NCBI RefSeq assembly: GCF_021405525.1
Contig: NZ_JAGQAG010000003.1
Span: 117,763-181,762 of the forward strand
Length of the DNA stretch: 64,000 nt
From: Ruegeria pomeroyi
GTDB lineage: Bacteria > Pseudomonadota > Alphaproteobacteria > Rhodobacterales > Rhodobacteraceae
Direction of reading: 5' to 3'
Shown: positions 8,452 through 15,861 of the stretch, piece by piece
Layout of the letters: the number at the start of each line of letters is the position of its first letter
How positions within the stretch are numbered: position 1 is the first letter of the stretch
Notes under the pieces: generated by a model
What the model was told of the DNA's origin: nothing
Database searches by the model: none
What the model saw: the letters and a program-made list of their open reading frames with translations, nothing else
Position numbers and translations under genes: made by a program

Positions 8452-8790
8452 ATGACCACGAACTGCATTAAATTCACCAGCACCGACATCGAAACCGCCA
8501 AGGGCGTCGGCTCCATCTCGACCCTGACCTTCGACCTCGACATCACGGTCGAACCCGTCGCGATCACGAACCCGATGGCCCCCACGCACCGCGTCCTCGG
8601 CCGCTCCCCGCGCGGCAAGCTGGTCGAGTGCGGCGGCATCTGGAAGAAGCAGAACAAGGAGACCGGCGCCGACTACTACACGCTGACCATCCGCGACCAC
8701 GGCTTCAACGCCAACCTCGGCAAGGCCGCAAACCAGGACGATCTGTCCCTGCAGGCTGTCATCCCTTGGGGCCCCAAAGACGCCGCCTAA
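8452..8790 (+). CDS. DUF736 family protein
   Basis: Small protein of 112 residues. DUF736 members are found on conjugative plasmids and integrative elements of alphaproteobacteria; their function is not established. The sequence fits the family pattern: an early GSISTLTFDLDITVEPV strand, the ECGGIWKKQNKETGADYYTL core, then SLQAVIPWGP. The start at 8452 is set by AAGGAG at 8439-8444, seven bases upstream; an in-frame ATG further upstream lacks such a site. A strong terminator follows directly, so it is probably a single-gene transcript. It supports a plasmid or element origin for this end of the window. Confidence 0.82.
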   Translation: MTTNCIKFTSTDIETAKGVGSISTLTFDLDITVEPVAITNPMAPTHRVLGRSPRGKLVECGGIWKKQNKETGADYYTLTIRDHGFNANLGKAANQDDLSLQAVIPWGPKDAA

Positions 8791-8798
8791 GCCAACGG

Positions 8799-8826
8799 CC
8801 AGACCGCTCCGGCGGTCTGGTTTTTT
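8799..8826 (+). terminator. Rho-independent terminator after the DUF736 gene
   Basis: CCAGACCGC (8799-8807) pairs perfectly with GCGGTCTGG (8812-8820) around a 4-base loop, followed by six T residues. It starts nine bases after the stop codon. Confidence 0.92.
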
Positions 8827-8986
8827 CTTGTTCCTGGGAACGACAGCGGTTTGAGTGAACGAACGAAATATGAAGCCCCGAAGCAGCCTATTGCGGGCAA
8901 CATTGCGAGCTTCATAAGTCCTACACCACCCTTGCTCAGGGCAGCATGACCCCGCGGTTCTGAACGGTCACATACATCAGCGTCCA

Positions 8987-9007
8987 AGAATTAAGGGAAC
9001 AGTGACA
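8987..9007 (-). repeat. Transposon-end-like repeat, relic of a second tni element
   Basis: Read on the minus strand from 9007, TGTCACTGTTCCCTTAATTC matches the right terminal repeat of the 2106-5610 element in its TGTC, TTCCCTTAA and spacing. No partner end was found nearby, so this is an orphan end. Confidence 0.6.
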
Positions 9008-9030
9008 CCCGCATAGCTGTCCTGCACGGT

Positions 9031-9294
9031 TACACTGTGCTCGGCATCCCGCTCGCGGAGGCCGTGAGATCAGTCTTTGTCTTGGACGAACGGCACGTGC
9101 TCAATTGGCGCGACGGATGCTGAGTTATCGGACCTGATGAATACACTCCGCGCGAAAACTCTAAAGATCGGGATGAGACACAGCATCTACATCCCAAAAC
9201 CGCCGCATTGCTTCCGGAGGAACTCTTGTCAGGTTGGTTGTCGCGGCTGTCTGCGGCTAATTTCTGTCATGCGACGCTTCCTGCTCATGTCTAA
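9031..9294 (+). pseudogene. Remnants of tniB and tniQ from a second, diverged tni element
   Basis: Around 9085-9155 the translation, with a frameshift, gives LDERHVLNWRD then DAELSDLMNTL. This aligns with the tniB tail of the intact element (LDEHHLPNWRDDAEFSDMIQ). From 9197 another frame gives LLPEELLSGWLSRLSAANFC, nearly the start of the intact TniQ, and stops at 9292-9294. The fragments are in the normal tniB-tniQ order and on the same strand as the intact copy but differ in many bases, so they derive from a related element, not a recent copy. Not functional. Confidence 0.72.
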
Positions 9295-9358
9295 ATCTGA
9301 TAGCGCGCCGATCGCCGGACGTGATGCAGATCGTTCAATCATCGCGGCGAGCGCGATG

Positions 9359-10006
9359 TCAGGCGAAGAGCGCAAGAAGCGGTGCTACGGCCTTCTGCCA
9401 GCTGTCACGCGCTTCAAGCCGGCCGATCCAGCCCGCGATTCTGGGGAATTCGTCCAGCGAAATCCCCGCTTGGTCGCGATACATGAATGTGGTCGCCAGA
9501 TAGAAGTCGGCAAGGCTGAGTGCGCCTGCAATCCAATCCTTATCGTCGAGTCCGGTTTCCAGAACGGCAAGGAACTGATCGGTGGCTTTCCGTTCCGCTT
9601 CGACCACAGTAGGATCAGGATCGCCCATGCCGAATTTCTCTTTGAGGAACAGCTCAAAGGACAACTTCTGCATCGCCGGGCCTAGGTGGATGGCTTGCCA
9701 CCAGGCCCACTGATCGACGAGGGCCCGCGTCTTGAGGCCATCAGGATAGAGCCCTGCCTCGGGCCGGATCCCGGCCAGATAGGCACAGATCGCCCGGGAC
9801 TCCCAGAGCACGAAATTCCCGTCCTCCAAAACAGGCACCTTTGCATTTGAATTGCGGGCAAGAAATTCCGCCGCGCGGTTGTCCCCGGCACGGATGTCGA
9901 CCTCGACGATTTCGAGTTCCACGCCCAGTTCGTGCGCCACCGCCCGTACACGCAGCGCATTCGGTGAGAAGTTCGCGTTGTAAAGCCTCATGACATTTTC
10001 CAGCAT
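9359..10006 (-). CDS. Glutathione S-transferase
   Basis: Cytosolic GST that would conjugate glutathione to electrophiles. The 215-residue frame has the N-terminal thioredoxin-like domain (MRLYNANFSPNALRVRAVAH; NSNAKVPVLED with the cis-Pro; WESRAICAYL) and the all-helical C-terminal domain (GALSLADFYLAT). The ATG at 10004-10006 overlaps the stop of the upstream gene in a TAATG junction, so coupling is likely; an internal ATG at 9991 is the alternative. It is the last gene of a five-gene operon whose members point to quinone or electrophile stress, which fits the GST role. Confidence 0.9.
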   Translation of the reverse strand: MLENVMRLYNANFSPNALRVRAVAHELGVELEIVEVDIRAGDNRAAEFLARNSNAKVPVLEDGNFVLWESRAICAYLAGIRPEAGLYPDGLKTRALVDQWAWWQAIHLGPAMQKLSFELFLKEKFGMGDPDPTVVEAERKATDQFLAVLETGLDDKDWIAGALSLADFYLATTFMYRDQAGISLDEFPRIAGWIGRLEARDSWQKAVAPLLALFA

Positions 10007-10908
10007 TATTGTTCCTGCGGCGCCTGAAGAAGCGCCGCGCGGTTAGCGGCCAGGAAATCGGCCACCGACTGTCCGGGCTTGCCGGTGAGCGATTCGAGAT
10101 CGCCGCTGGCCACATCGAGATAGCCCTGCGCGATTGCTTCGTCGAAGGAGGCAAAGACCCTCGCCATGAACTCCGGCAGTCCATTTGCGATCATCGCCTG
10201 CACCAGATCCTCGGCGGGCAGGGCGACATAGGGGATTTCCTTACCCGCAATTTCGGACAAGATCGCCGCGACCTCGGCCTGGCTGACCGTCTCCGGCCCG
10301 GTGATATCGAGGGTCTCCCTTCCCGTAGCTTTCATTAGCGCCGCGGCTGCGGCACGGGCGCAATCCGCGCGTGTCACATATCCGGTCTTGCCATCTGCTG
10401 CGGCGGAGAAATGCGTGCCCATGGCGACGCTCTGCTGGCCGCCCATCAACAGAAAGTCGGTGTACATATTGTTGCGCAGGATCGTATGATCCGCCCCACT
10501 TTCCGTGATCAGCTTCTCGGTCCCTTCGTGGTCTTGAGCGAATCCGATTGGACTTTCCGCGACTGGGCCTGCGAAGGAGGTATAGACGATGTGGTCGATA
10601 CCTACCGTCTTGGCCGCAGCAATCGCATTGGAATGAGCTGCGAGCCGCTTGCCCGGCTCCAGATCGTCGGTGGAGATGATGAGGAGACGCTTGCCGCCCG
10701 CGAAGGCTGCTTCAAGAGAAGCCGGGTCGTTGAAATCGCCCTCGCGCGCCTCGACTCTTTTTCCCGCCAGATCGGCAAGCTTGTCGGGAGTGCGCGAGAT
10801 CGCGATGACCGGCCCGGCACCTGCCTGAACCAGCAGGTCGACCACCTGCCGGCCAAGTTGTCCGGACGCGCCGGTCACGATGAAGGGGCCGTTCTGGATG
10901 TTGGACAT
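10006..10908 (-). CDS. NmrA/QorB-like NAD(P)-binding protein
   Basis: Atypical short-chain fold oxidoreductase similar to QorB, a NAD(P)H:quinone reductase. The nucleotide-binding motif VTGASGQLGRQV is near the N-terminus, followed by EGDFNDPASL and VYTSFAGP. It has about 300 residues from the ATG at 10908, preferred because AAGAGAGAT precedes it by a few bases; the longer frame from 10938 adds ten residues without a better site. The stop overlaps the GST start. Enzymatic quinone reduction is inferred from family and context; some NmrA members are only NADP sensors. Confidence 0.85.
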   Translation of the reverse strand: MSNIQNGPFIVTGASGQLGRQVVDLLVQAGAGPVIAISRTPDKLADLAGKRVEAREGDFNDPASLEAAFAGGKRLLIISTDDLEPGKRLAAHSNAIAAAKTVGIDHIVYTSFAGPVAESPIGFAQDHEGTEKLITESGADHTILRNNMYTDFLLMGGQQSVAMGTHFSAAADGKTGYVTRADCARAAAAALMKATGRETLDITGPETVSQAEVAAILSEIAGKEIPYVALPAEDLVQAMIANGLPEFMARVFASFDEAIAQGYLDVASGDLESLTGKPGQSVADFLAANRAALLQAPQEQ

Positions 10909-10950
10909 GGTATCTCTCTTATCTTGATGTTTCTGCAAGCGCGCTTGCGA

Positions 10951-11448
10951 TCAATCGTGGATTTGGGTGGGGGCGGGATTCGCCAGCTTGCCGCGCGCGA
11001 AACCCCAGCTTGTGGTCAGGATTTTGATCATCACATCGACCTCTGCCTCATCGCGTGGAGCAAAGGCCATGATCGCATTGGCCGGGATGTATCCGGCCGA
11101 GGCCATCGGGTGCTGTTCGCCCCATCCCTTCGCGATGAGTTCCTCAACCGCCGCCAGCGGCAGCATCATGTGCGACGAACCGTCATAGGCGGGATGCACA
11201 TGCGCAAATTCGCGTCCGATCATGAAGGCTTCGCGCGGGCCGCAGGCATGCGGCCGCGGCAGGACTAATGCCTCGGCGCCGGGGACCGAAATACCCGATC
11301 GGCAACGCTCGACGAAGGGCAGGGCGAAGGCCTTCTGCTTGAACAATGCGTGAATCTCGGCCGAGGAGTTCTGCGACACTTGCTCATGCGGGGCGCACTC
11401 GGTGGTTTCGGGGCGCGGACCCTGCCGCAAGGGAAGTTCGAAGCACAT
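10951..11448 (-). CDS. Luciferase-like domain protein (DUF5519 type)
   Basis: 165 residues from the ATG at 11448, which has AGGAC just upstream and lies eight bases after the preceding stop. A longer frame to 11613 is an overlap artefact. The motifs RSGISVPGAEALVLPRPHAC, EAFMIGREFAHVHP and MAFAPRDEAEVDV match proteins annotated as luciferase family in proteobacteria. These are not bacterial light-emitting luciferases and their biochemical role is unknown. Its place in the HxlR-controlled operon suggests a part in oxidative or aromatic-compound stress. Confidence 0.75.
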   Translation of the reverse strand: MCFELPLRQGPRPETTECAPHEQVSQNSSAEIHALFKQKAFALPFVERCRSGISVPGAEALVLPRPHACGPREAFMIGREFAHVHPAYDGSSHMMLPLAAVEELIAKGWGEQHPMASAGYIPANAIMAFAPRDEAEVDVMIKILTTSWGFARGKLANPAPTQIHD

Positions 11449-11456
11449 ATCTGGTC

Positions 11457-12272
11457 CTATCCAAATCTGAACGCGCTTTCGACCGCGCCCAATACGTGAT
11501 CCTCGAGGGTCTTTTCCCCCCGATCCGCAAGCGCGGCGCCGGCCACGACGTGCAATGGAATTAGATGTTCCTCGCGCGGATTGGCGTCGCGTGCGCCGGG
11601 TGCCCGATCCCAAGCAGCCAGCATGGCGCGGCGCGCCCCGGGGTCTTCATGGGTCACCGCACCCGTGAGCCATCGGTCAAAGTCGCCGCCGTTCACCGGG
11701 CCATCGGGTCCGCCCCTCATCGCCCGCATCATCTTGCCCATGTTGTGATAGGTGTTGCCGGACCCGATGATCAGAACACCTTCGTCTCGCAAGGGCGCCA
11801 ACGCGCGACCAGCAGCAAGATGCGCCTCAGCGTCGAGATCGTCGCGCAGGCTCAGTTGGACGGTAGGTATGTCGGCCTCAGGCAAAGCCACCTTTAGCGG
11901 AACAAACACCCCATGATCGAAGCCACGCGTAGCGTCGGCCCGGGTTTCAAAACCCGCGCCATTCAATAGCTCGCTTGCACGGGCCGCCAGCGTAGGATCG
12001 CCTAGCGCGGGCCAGGTCAGCTGATAAGTATGGGGGGGAAACCCCTGATAGTCGAACAGCAGCGGCGGCGCGGAGTTGGTCTGCACGGTAAACACCCGTT
12101 CCTCCCAATGGCCTGAGATCACGAGAAGCGCCTTGGGCTTTGCCGGCAGGCTCGCAGGCAAAGCCTCAAGGAATCTGCGGTGCCTGTCCCAGGTGTCAGG
12201 CGGGTTCCAGTCCATGAAGAAGCAAGGGCCGCCTCCATGGGGAACAAACACTGTCGGCTGCCTTTCGGTCAT
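11457..12272 (-). CDS. LigB-type class III extradiol dioxygenase (DODA family)
   Basis: Ring-opening or related dioxygenase of the DODA/LigB group using non-haem iron or zinc. The 271-residue protein begins at MTERQ (12272, AAGGAC upstream). It shows PTVFVPHGGGPC with the first metal His, VISGHWEE with the second, and the later FDHGVF and GSGNTYHNM segments. Some bacterial homologues act as quercetin or catechol dioxygenases, others are uncharacterised. It is second in an operon with a quinone-reductase-like gene and a GST, so catechol or quinone removal is a sensible hypothesis. Confidence 0.87.
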   Translation of the reverse strand: MTERQPTVFVPHGGGPCFFMDWNPPDTWDRHRRFLEALPASLPAKPKALLVISGHWEERVFTVQTNSAPPLLFDYQGFPPHTYQLTWPALGDPTLAARASELLNGAGFETRADATRGFDHGVFVPLKVALPEADIPTVQLSLRDDLDAEAHLAAGRALAPLRDEGVLIIGSGNTYHNMGKMMRAMRGGPDGPVNGGDFDRWLTGAVTHEDPGARRAMLAAWDRAPGARDANPREEHLIPLHVVAGAALADRGEKTLEDHVLGAVESAFRFG

Positions 12273-12338
12273 TCTGTCGTCCTTTTGAACCCCAAGCCCG
12301 AGGGTGGATGGCCAGCGCCGTGGCAACTCCGCATCGGA

Positions 12339-12746
12339 TTAATTCGTCTCTGTCGGAAACGTCGGCGCATATGCCGACTTTACCGCACGCACGCGATTGG
12401 CTGTCATCCACGAGGCGATCAGGAGCACCCAGGTCGCAAGAGCCGGTGGCCAGCCTGGATCGCCCGCGCCCACATGCGCCCCGAACGCCAACACCAGATG
12501 CCAGAACATCGCCGCGTAAGCCCAGTCCGCCAGCATCGCCGAAGGGCGCCAGAGAATCACCACCGCGCCGACAATCTTCAAAATCGCGAGCGGCCAGATG
12601 ATGTATGTGGGATAGCTCAACACCTCGCGATACATGCCCGCGACCATATCGTGGGATGAGATGTAGAAAGTCGCCGCACCCAGATAGACCAGCGCCACAA
12701 GGCCGGTCGCGATCCAGTAGACATACTTTGCCACGTTGTCACTCAT
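12339..12746 (-). CDS. DoxX-like small membrane protein
   Basis: 135 residues with about four hydrophobic segments (YWIATGLVALVYLGAATFYI; TYIIWPLAILKIVGAVVIL; YAAMFWHLVLAFGAHV; ALATWVLLIASWM). This matches the DoxX-like family, whose members sit in the inner membrane and often accompany redox or detoxification genes. The start at 12746 is supported by GGGAG about nine bases upstream. It is the first gene of the operon and is read away from the HxlR gene. Confidence 0.82.
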   Translation of the reverse strand: MSDNVAKYVYWIATGLVALVYLGAATFYISSHDMVAGMYREVLSYPTYIIWPLAILKIVGAVVILWRPSAMLADWAYAAMFWHLVLAFGAHVGAGDPGWPPALATWVLLIASWMTANRVRAVKSAYAPTFPTETN

Positions 12747-12837
12747 CACCGCACTCCCTGTTTGCAAGGGCTTGTTCAGCCGCAGTTTCCGCTCTAAGTA
12801 CCTTTAGGTGTCTTGCATCGTTCGTGAAAGTAGGCAC

Positions 12838-12861
12838 TTAAAAGTAACTAGATTACTTTAA
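12838..12861. promoter_or_regulatory. Inverted repeat between DoxX-like operon and hxlR gene
   Basis: AAAGTAA (12842-12848) and TTACTTT (12854-12860) form an inverted repeat with a 5-base spacer, extendable by two imperfect pairs. It lies 20 bases before the HxlR start and within the shared divergent promoter region. HxlR/DUF24 regulators normally bind such sites, so it is the likely operator for both directions. Confidence 0.65.
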
Positions 12862-12879
12862 CCGCGAGGATAATCCACG

Positions 12880-13233
12880 ATGAAGAGCGTCCAGCCCCCC
12901 TCATGCCCGATGGAGGCGCTTCTGCGTGTCATCACAGGCCCTTGGACGATCTATATACTCTGGGTTCTGTCCGAGCAGGGACCGCAGCGTTTCGGCGCGC
13001 TCAAGCGTTTGGTGCCCGGCATTTCCACCCGGGTCCTGACCGAGAGGCTGAGAATGCTGGAACATGCTGGCGTTGTATGGCGCGAGCAGGCCATGACCAT
13101 CCCACCCGCTGTCACCTACGGGCTGACTGAGCGCGGCGCGGAACTGCGCGGCGTGCTGGACAAGCTTGGCTCGATCGCACGCCGCTGGGAGGCCGAGGGT
13201 GCCTTTGTCGGGACCGCAAGCGCGGCAGAATGA
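12880..13233 (+). CDS. HxlR-family (DUF24) transcriptional regulator
   Basis: Winged-helix regulator of 117 residues. The family pattern is clear: CPMEALLRVITGPWTIYILW, FGALKRLVPGISTRVLTERL, then EHAGVVWREQ and YGLTERGAEL. An N-terminal Cys (residue 9, in PSCPME) sits where YodB and QorR-type members carry their redox-sensing Cys. Divergent from five genes that include a quinone-reductase-like protein, a dioxygenase and a GST, it most likely represses them until a quinone or diamide-like electrophile modifies the Cys. That sensing role is inference from family and neighbourhood. Confidence 0.88.
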   Translation: MKSVQPPSCPMEALLRVITGPWTIYILWVLSEQGPQRFGALKRLVPGISTRVLTERLRMLEHAGVVWREQAMTIPPAVTYGLTERGAELRGVLDKLGSIARRWEAEGAFVGTASAAE

Positions 13234-13336
13234 CGGTACCCCTCCTGTTCGCGGGATAATCCCGCGCCCGAGAACAACTCAGGCAGAATCAGACCCGAAG
13301 CTCATGACGAATTGAAAACGGCGCTAGAAAAAGCCG

Positions 13337-13351
13337 CCAAGCGGCGCTTGG
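13337..13351. other. 15-bp palindrome in intergenic DNA
   Basis: CCAAGCG-G-CGCTTGG is a perfect palindrome between the HxlR gene and the first TetR gene. No T-run follows, so it is not a classical terminator. A second small palindrome (GCGGGAT-A-ATCCCGC) lies near 13250. The two may together end HxlR transcription, but this cannot be decided here. Confidence 0.4.
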
Positions 13352-13415
13352 TGGGGTAGATCCGCACAGCTTTACGCTTTGCTGCTAAATCAACTTCTAT
13401 CTACTATACTCACTA

Positions 13416-13425
13416 GACGGTACAG
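13416..13425 (+). promoter_or_regulatory. Ten-base motif shared by two TetR gene leaders (first copy)
   Basis: GACGGTACAG occurs here, about 45 bases before the first TetR gene, and again at 14136-14145, immediately before the second TetR gene. A shared operator for one of these regulators would explain the repetition; the palindromic partner is weak, so this is tentative. Confidence 0.4.
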
Positions 13426-13470
13426 TAAAGCTTGTAACCGCCTAGTCCTGCCTGGGATAGAGAGAACGAG

Positions 13471-14079
13471 ATGCCCGTGAGAAAAATGGCCGACGTCATG
13501 ATTGGTGCGCGCGAGGTTTTCTTCCGATGCGGTTACGAAGGAGCCACGGTCGATGCGATTGCCGCTGAAGGAAAAGTGTCGAAGGCAACCATGTATTCGT
13601 ATTACCCGACCAAGGAGCAACTGTTCCTGAGCGTGGTTGAATCCGAATGCGGTCGGCTTGCGGACGAAATCCTCCGGCCCTTGATCGCGTCTTTGGAGCC
13701 GCGCGCCCAGTTGGAAGAACTCGCCCTTCGCATGGTCGACCTCACCTTGGACGACACCTACATCCGTCTCCTGCGAACGTGCGTTGGCGCCTCCGAGGCA
13801 CTGCCCGAAGTGGGTGAGGTTTATTTTCGCGCAGGCCCGAAACCTGCCCGCGAACTCGTCGGTCGGATTCTGGAGCGCCTTACGCGCGAAGGCGCGCTCG
13901 ATGTCGATGACGTCCGGCGCGCGTCCGATCACTTCATACACCTTTGCGTTTCGGGGCTACTTATGCCGCGCCTTCTCGCAGTGAAACGAGCTGTCCACCG
14001 CGAGCAACATGCGCGCGAAGCGGTCGCTGCATTCCTGCGACTTTACGGTAGCGGCCACAGAGACAAATTTTCAGATTGA
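13471..14079 (+). CDS. TetR/AcrR-family transcriptional regulator
   Basis: 202 residues with a canonical N-terminal TetR HTH (REVFFRCGYEGATVDAIAAE, then KVSKATMYSYYPTKEQLF). The C-terminal ligand domain resembles AefR/AcrR-type members. Located directly upstream of a second TetR gene and an RND pump in the same direction, it is a likely local repressor of the pump, released by pump substrates. A purine-rich site (GATAGAGAGAACGAG) precedes the ATG. Confidence 0.88.
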   Translation: MPVRKMADVMIGAREVFFRCGYEGATVDAIAAEGKVSKATMYSYYPTKEQLFLSVVESECGRLADEILRPLIASLEPRAQLEELALRMVDLTLDDTYIRLLRTCVGASEALPEVGEVYFRAGPKPARELVGRILERLTREGALDVDDVRRASDHFIHLCVSGLLMPRLLAVKRAVHREQHAREAVAAFLRLYGSGHRDKFSD

Positions 14080-14135
14080 GCTCGCTTGCCAAATACGGGG
14101 CAGCGCATTAGCTCGCCCAATGACTTAACCGACCG

Positions 14136-14145
14136 GACGGTACAG
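14136..14145 (+). promoter_or_regulatory. Ten-base motif shared by two TetR gene leaders (second copy)
   Basis: Second copy of GACGGTACAG, ending one base before the GTG start of the downstream TetR gene. See the copy at 13416. Confidence 0.4.
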
Positions 14146-14146
14146 G

Positions 14147-14698
14147 GTGACTGCACAAGTGGAAAAGCAACCGAAGAACGCCTCGCCGAAGATTCTCGGC
14201 GCTGCGCGGGCGATTGCGCTGCGAGAAGGCGCGGGAAAGATCACGATCGACGCCGTCGCTCGGGAATCCGGCCTCAGCAAGGGTGGGGTGTTGTACAACT
14301 TCCCCACCAAGAAAGCGCTTCTGGCCGGGCTGCTCGACGAAATGCTCGCGGAGCACCGCGAACGTCTGGCGTCGGTCCCGGAAGGGCACAGTTCCCGCAC
14401 CCTGCGCGGTCATCTCGAGACAGTTCTGCAAGCCGTAAGCACCGATGATGACCTTTCGATGGCTATTCTCGCGGTTTCGGCGTCGGATCCGAATCTTCTG
14501 GACCCGCTGAGAAGAGAGCTGTCCCGTGATGTCGAGCGCATCCGTTCGGACGCGCAGGACGACACTGCGGCGATGGTTCTCTTGTTGGCGATCCAGGGTC
14601 TTCGTTTCCAGCGGCTCCTTCGCCTCGCAGATGGTGATGCCGATCAGCAAGACGCCGTCATAGACCGATTGAAGGACATGATCGATGAGCTCGAATAG
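14147..14698 (+). CDS. Second TetR-family regulator in pump operon
   Basis: 183 residues from a GTG start. HTH region: AIALREGAGKITIDAVARES then GLSKGGVLYNFPTKKALLAG. The stop codon lies inside the start of the membrane-fusion protein gene (14-base overlap), so it is co-transcribed and probably translationally coupled with the pump. Two adjacent TetR genes in front of one pump is unusual; one may sense a different ligand or control another promoter. Confidence 0.87.
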   Translation: MTAQVEKQPKNASPKILGAARAIALREGAGKITIDAVARESGLSKGGVLYNFPTKKALLAGLLDEMLAEHRERLASVPEGHSSRTLRGHLETVLQAVSTDDDLSMAILAVSASDPNLLDPLRRELSRDVERIRSDAQDDTAAMVLLLAIQGLRFQRLLRLADGDADQQDAVIDRLKDMIDELE

Positions 14699-15833
14699 AA
14701 CCGGATACTTCCGAGGAGGCGCCGCTGGATTGATCGTCTTACTGCTCGCCATTGTCCTTCTCGTGCAATTCAGCCCGGACATCGCATCCAAGGTCTTCGC
14801 GCAGACTACGGATGAGGTTTCCGGTGCCGATGCGCAAGGAAGCGCCGAGCAAGATTTGGTCCAGCCGGTCACGGTCGAAGTTTCGCGCGCTGAGCTTCGC
14901 GACAGCGATAGGGCGCGCAGCCTGGCAGGTCGCGTGGAGCCCGCCCGGACCGTGGATATTGCCTTTCAGGTTTCGGGTCAGCTTTCCGACCTCGCGGTAG
15001 ATGCTGGGACTCGGGTTGAGAAAGGCGATTTGATCGCTGCGCTCGACCCGGTCGATTTCGAATTGGCCTTGGACCGGGCACAGGCCTCTTTCGACCTCGC
15101 AAAATCCGAATACGATCGTGCGTTGAGTCTGACCGAGAGGGGGGTGGCGACGGACGCCCGTCTCGAAACGAACCGCGCGCAGCAGGTCCAAGCAGAAGTC
15201 GCCCTCCGTGAAGCGGAGCGACGCCTGGCTCAAGCCACGATCACCGCGCCCTTCGACGCCATTGTCGCGCGCATCTTTCTGGAGGAGTTTTCGAACGTCA
15301 CCCCTGCGGCTCCGATTGCCAGGTTGCAGGACATCAGTGAAATGCGGGTCCGGATTTCCCTGCCCGAGGAACTCGCCGCGATGGCACGGGCCCAGCCCGA
15401 TGCATTCAGGGTAACCGCCACTTTCCCCGCCGTGCCGGGATATGAGGCAACTCTTTATCCGCGGACATTCGTGACCGATGCGGACACCACGGCCCAAACC
15501 TATGACGTCGAGTTCGTGATAGAGGGCGCTATCGACCCACGATTACTGTCCGGAATGACGGCGAATGTGCGCGTAACCGCCGCCGCGGAGGGTGCGCAAT
15601 CGCGGTCGGTAGTGGTTCCCGTCTCGGCGATCGACACGACGAGCCGGAACGAGCCGTCCGTCTGGCTCTACGACAAAGACTCCGGCCGGGTGTACCGAAA
15701 GACAATCCGGCTGGGGCTACCCAACGACGACGAAATCGTCGTGCTTGAGGGACTCGCCGGGGATGAACTGGTGGTGTCAGGCGGCTGGTGGCGCCTGAAG
15801 GAAAACGAACCGGTCGCGGTTCGCGGCCTCTGA
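14685..15833 (+). CDS. RND efflux periplasmic adaptor (membrane-fusion protein)
   Basis: HlyD/AcrA-type adaptor of 382 residues. An N-terminal membrane anchor (GLIVLLLAIVLLVQF) is followed by the lipoyl half-motif (VSGQLSDLAVDAGTRVEKGD), a coiled-coil hairpin (about residues 125-185) and beta-barrel segments. No lipobox Cys is seen, so it is anchored by its helix. It overlaps the TetR gene upstream and precedes the RND permease by 28 bases. No outer-membrane factor gene follows, so the pump must borrow a TolC-like channel. Confidence 0.9.
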   Translation: MSSNRTGYFRGGAAGLIVLLLAIVLLVQFSPDIASKVFAQTTDEVSGADAQGSAEQDLVQPVTVEVSRAELRDSDRARSLAGRVEPARTVDIAFQVSGQLSDLAVDAGTRVEKGDLIAALDPVDFELALDRAQASFDLAKSEYDRALSLTERGVATDARLETNRAQQVQAEVALREAERRLAQATITAPFDAIVARIFLEEFSNVTPAAPIARLQDISEMRVRISLPEELAAMARAQPDAFRVTATFPAVPGYEATLYPRTFVTDADTTAQTYDVEFVIEGAIDPRLLSGMTANVRVTAAAEGAQSRSVVVPVSAIDTTSRNEPSVWLYDKDSGRVYRKTIRLGLPNDDEIVVLEGLAGDELVVSGGWWRLKENEPVAVRGL

Positions 15834-15861
15834 ACACCCCTGGACCGGACAAGTCGAAACC

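Noticed and set aside
13471..14698. The two TetR regulators as candidates for the CTAAC-N4-GTTAG operator
   Set aside because: They sit with the RND pump, outside the island, and their own leaders carry a different motif and no CTAAC palindrome.
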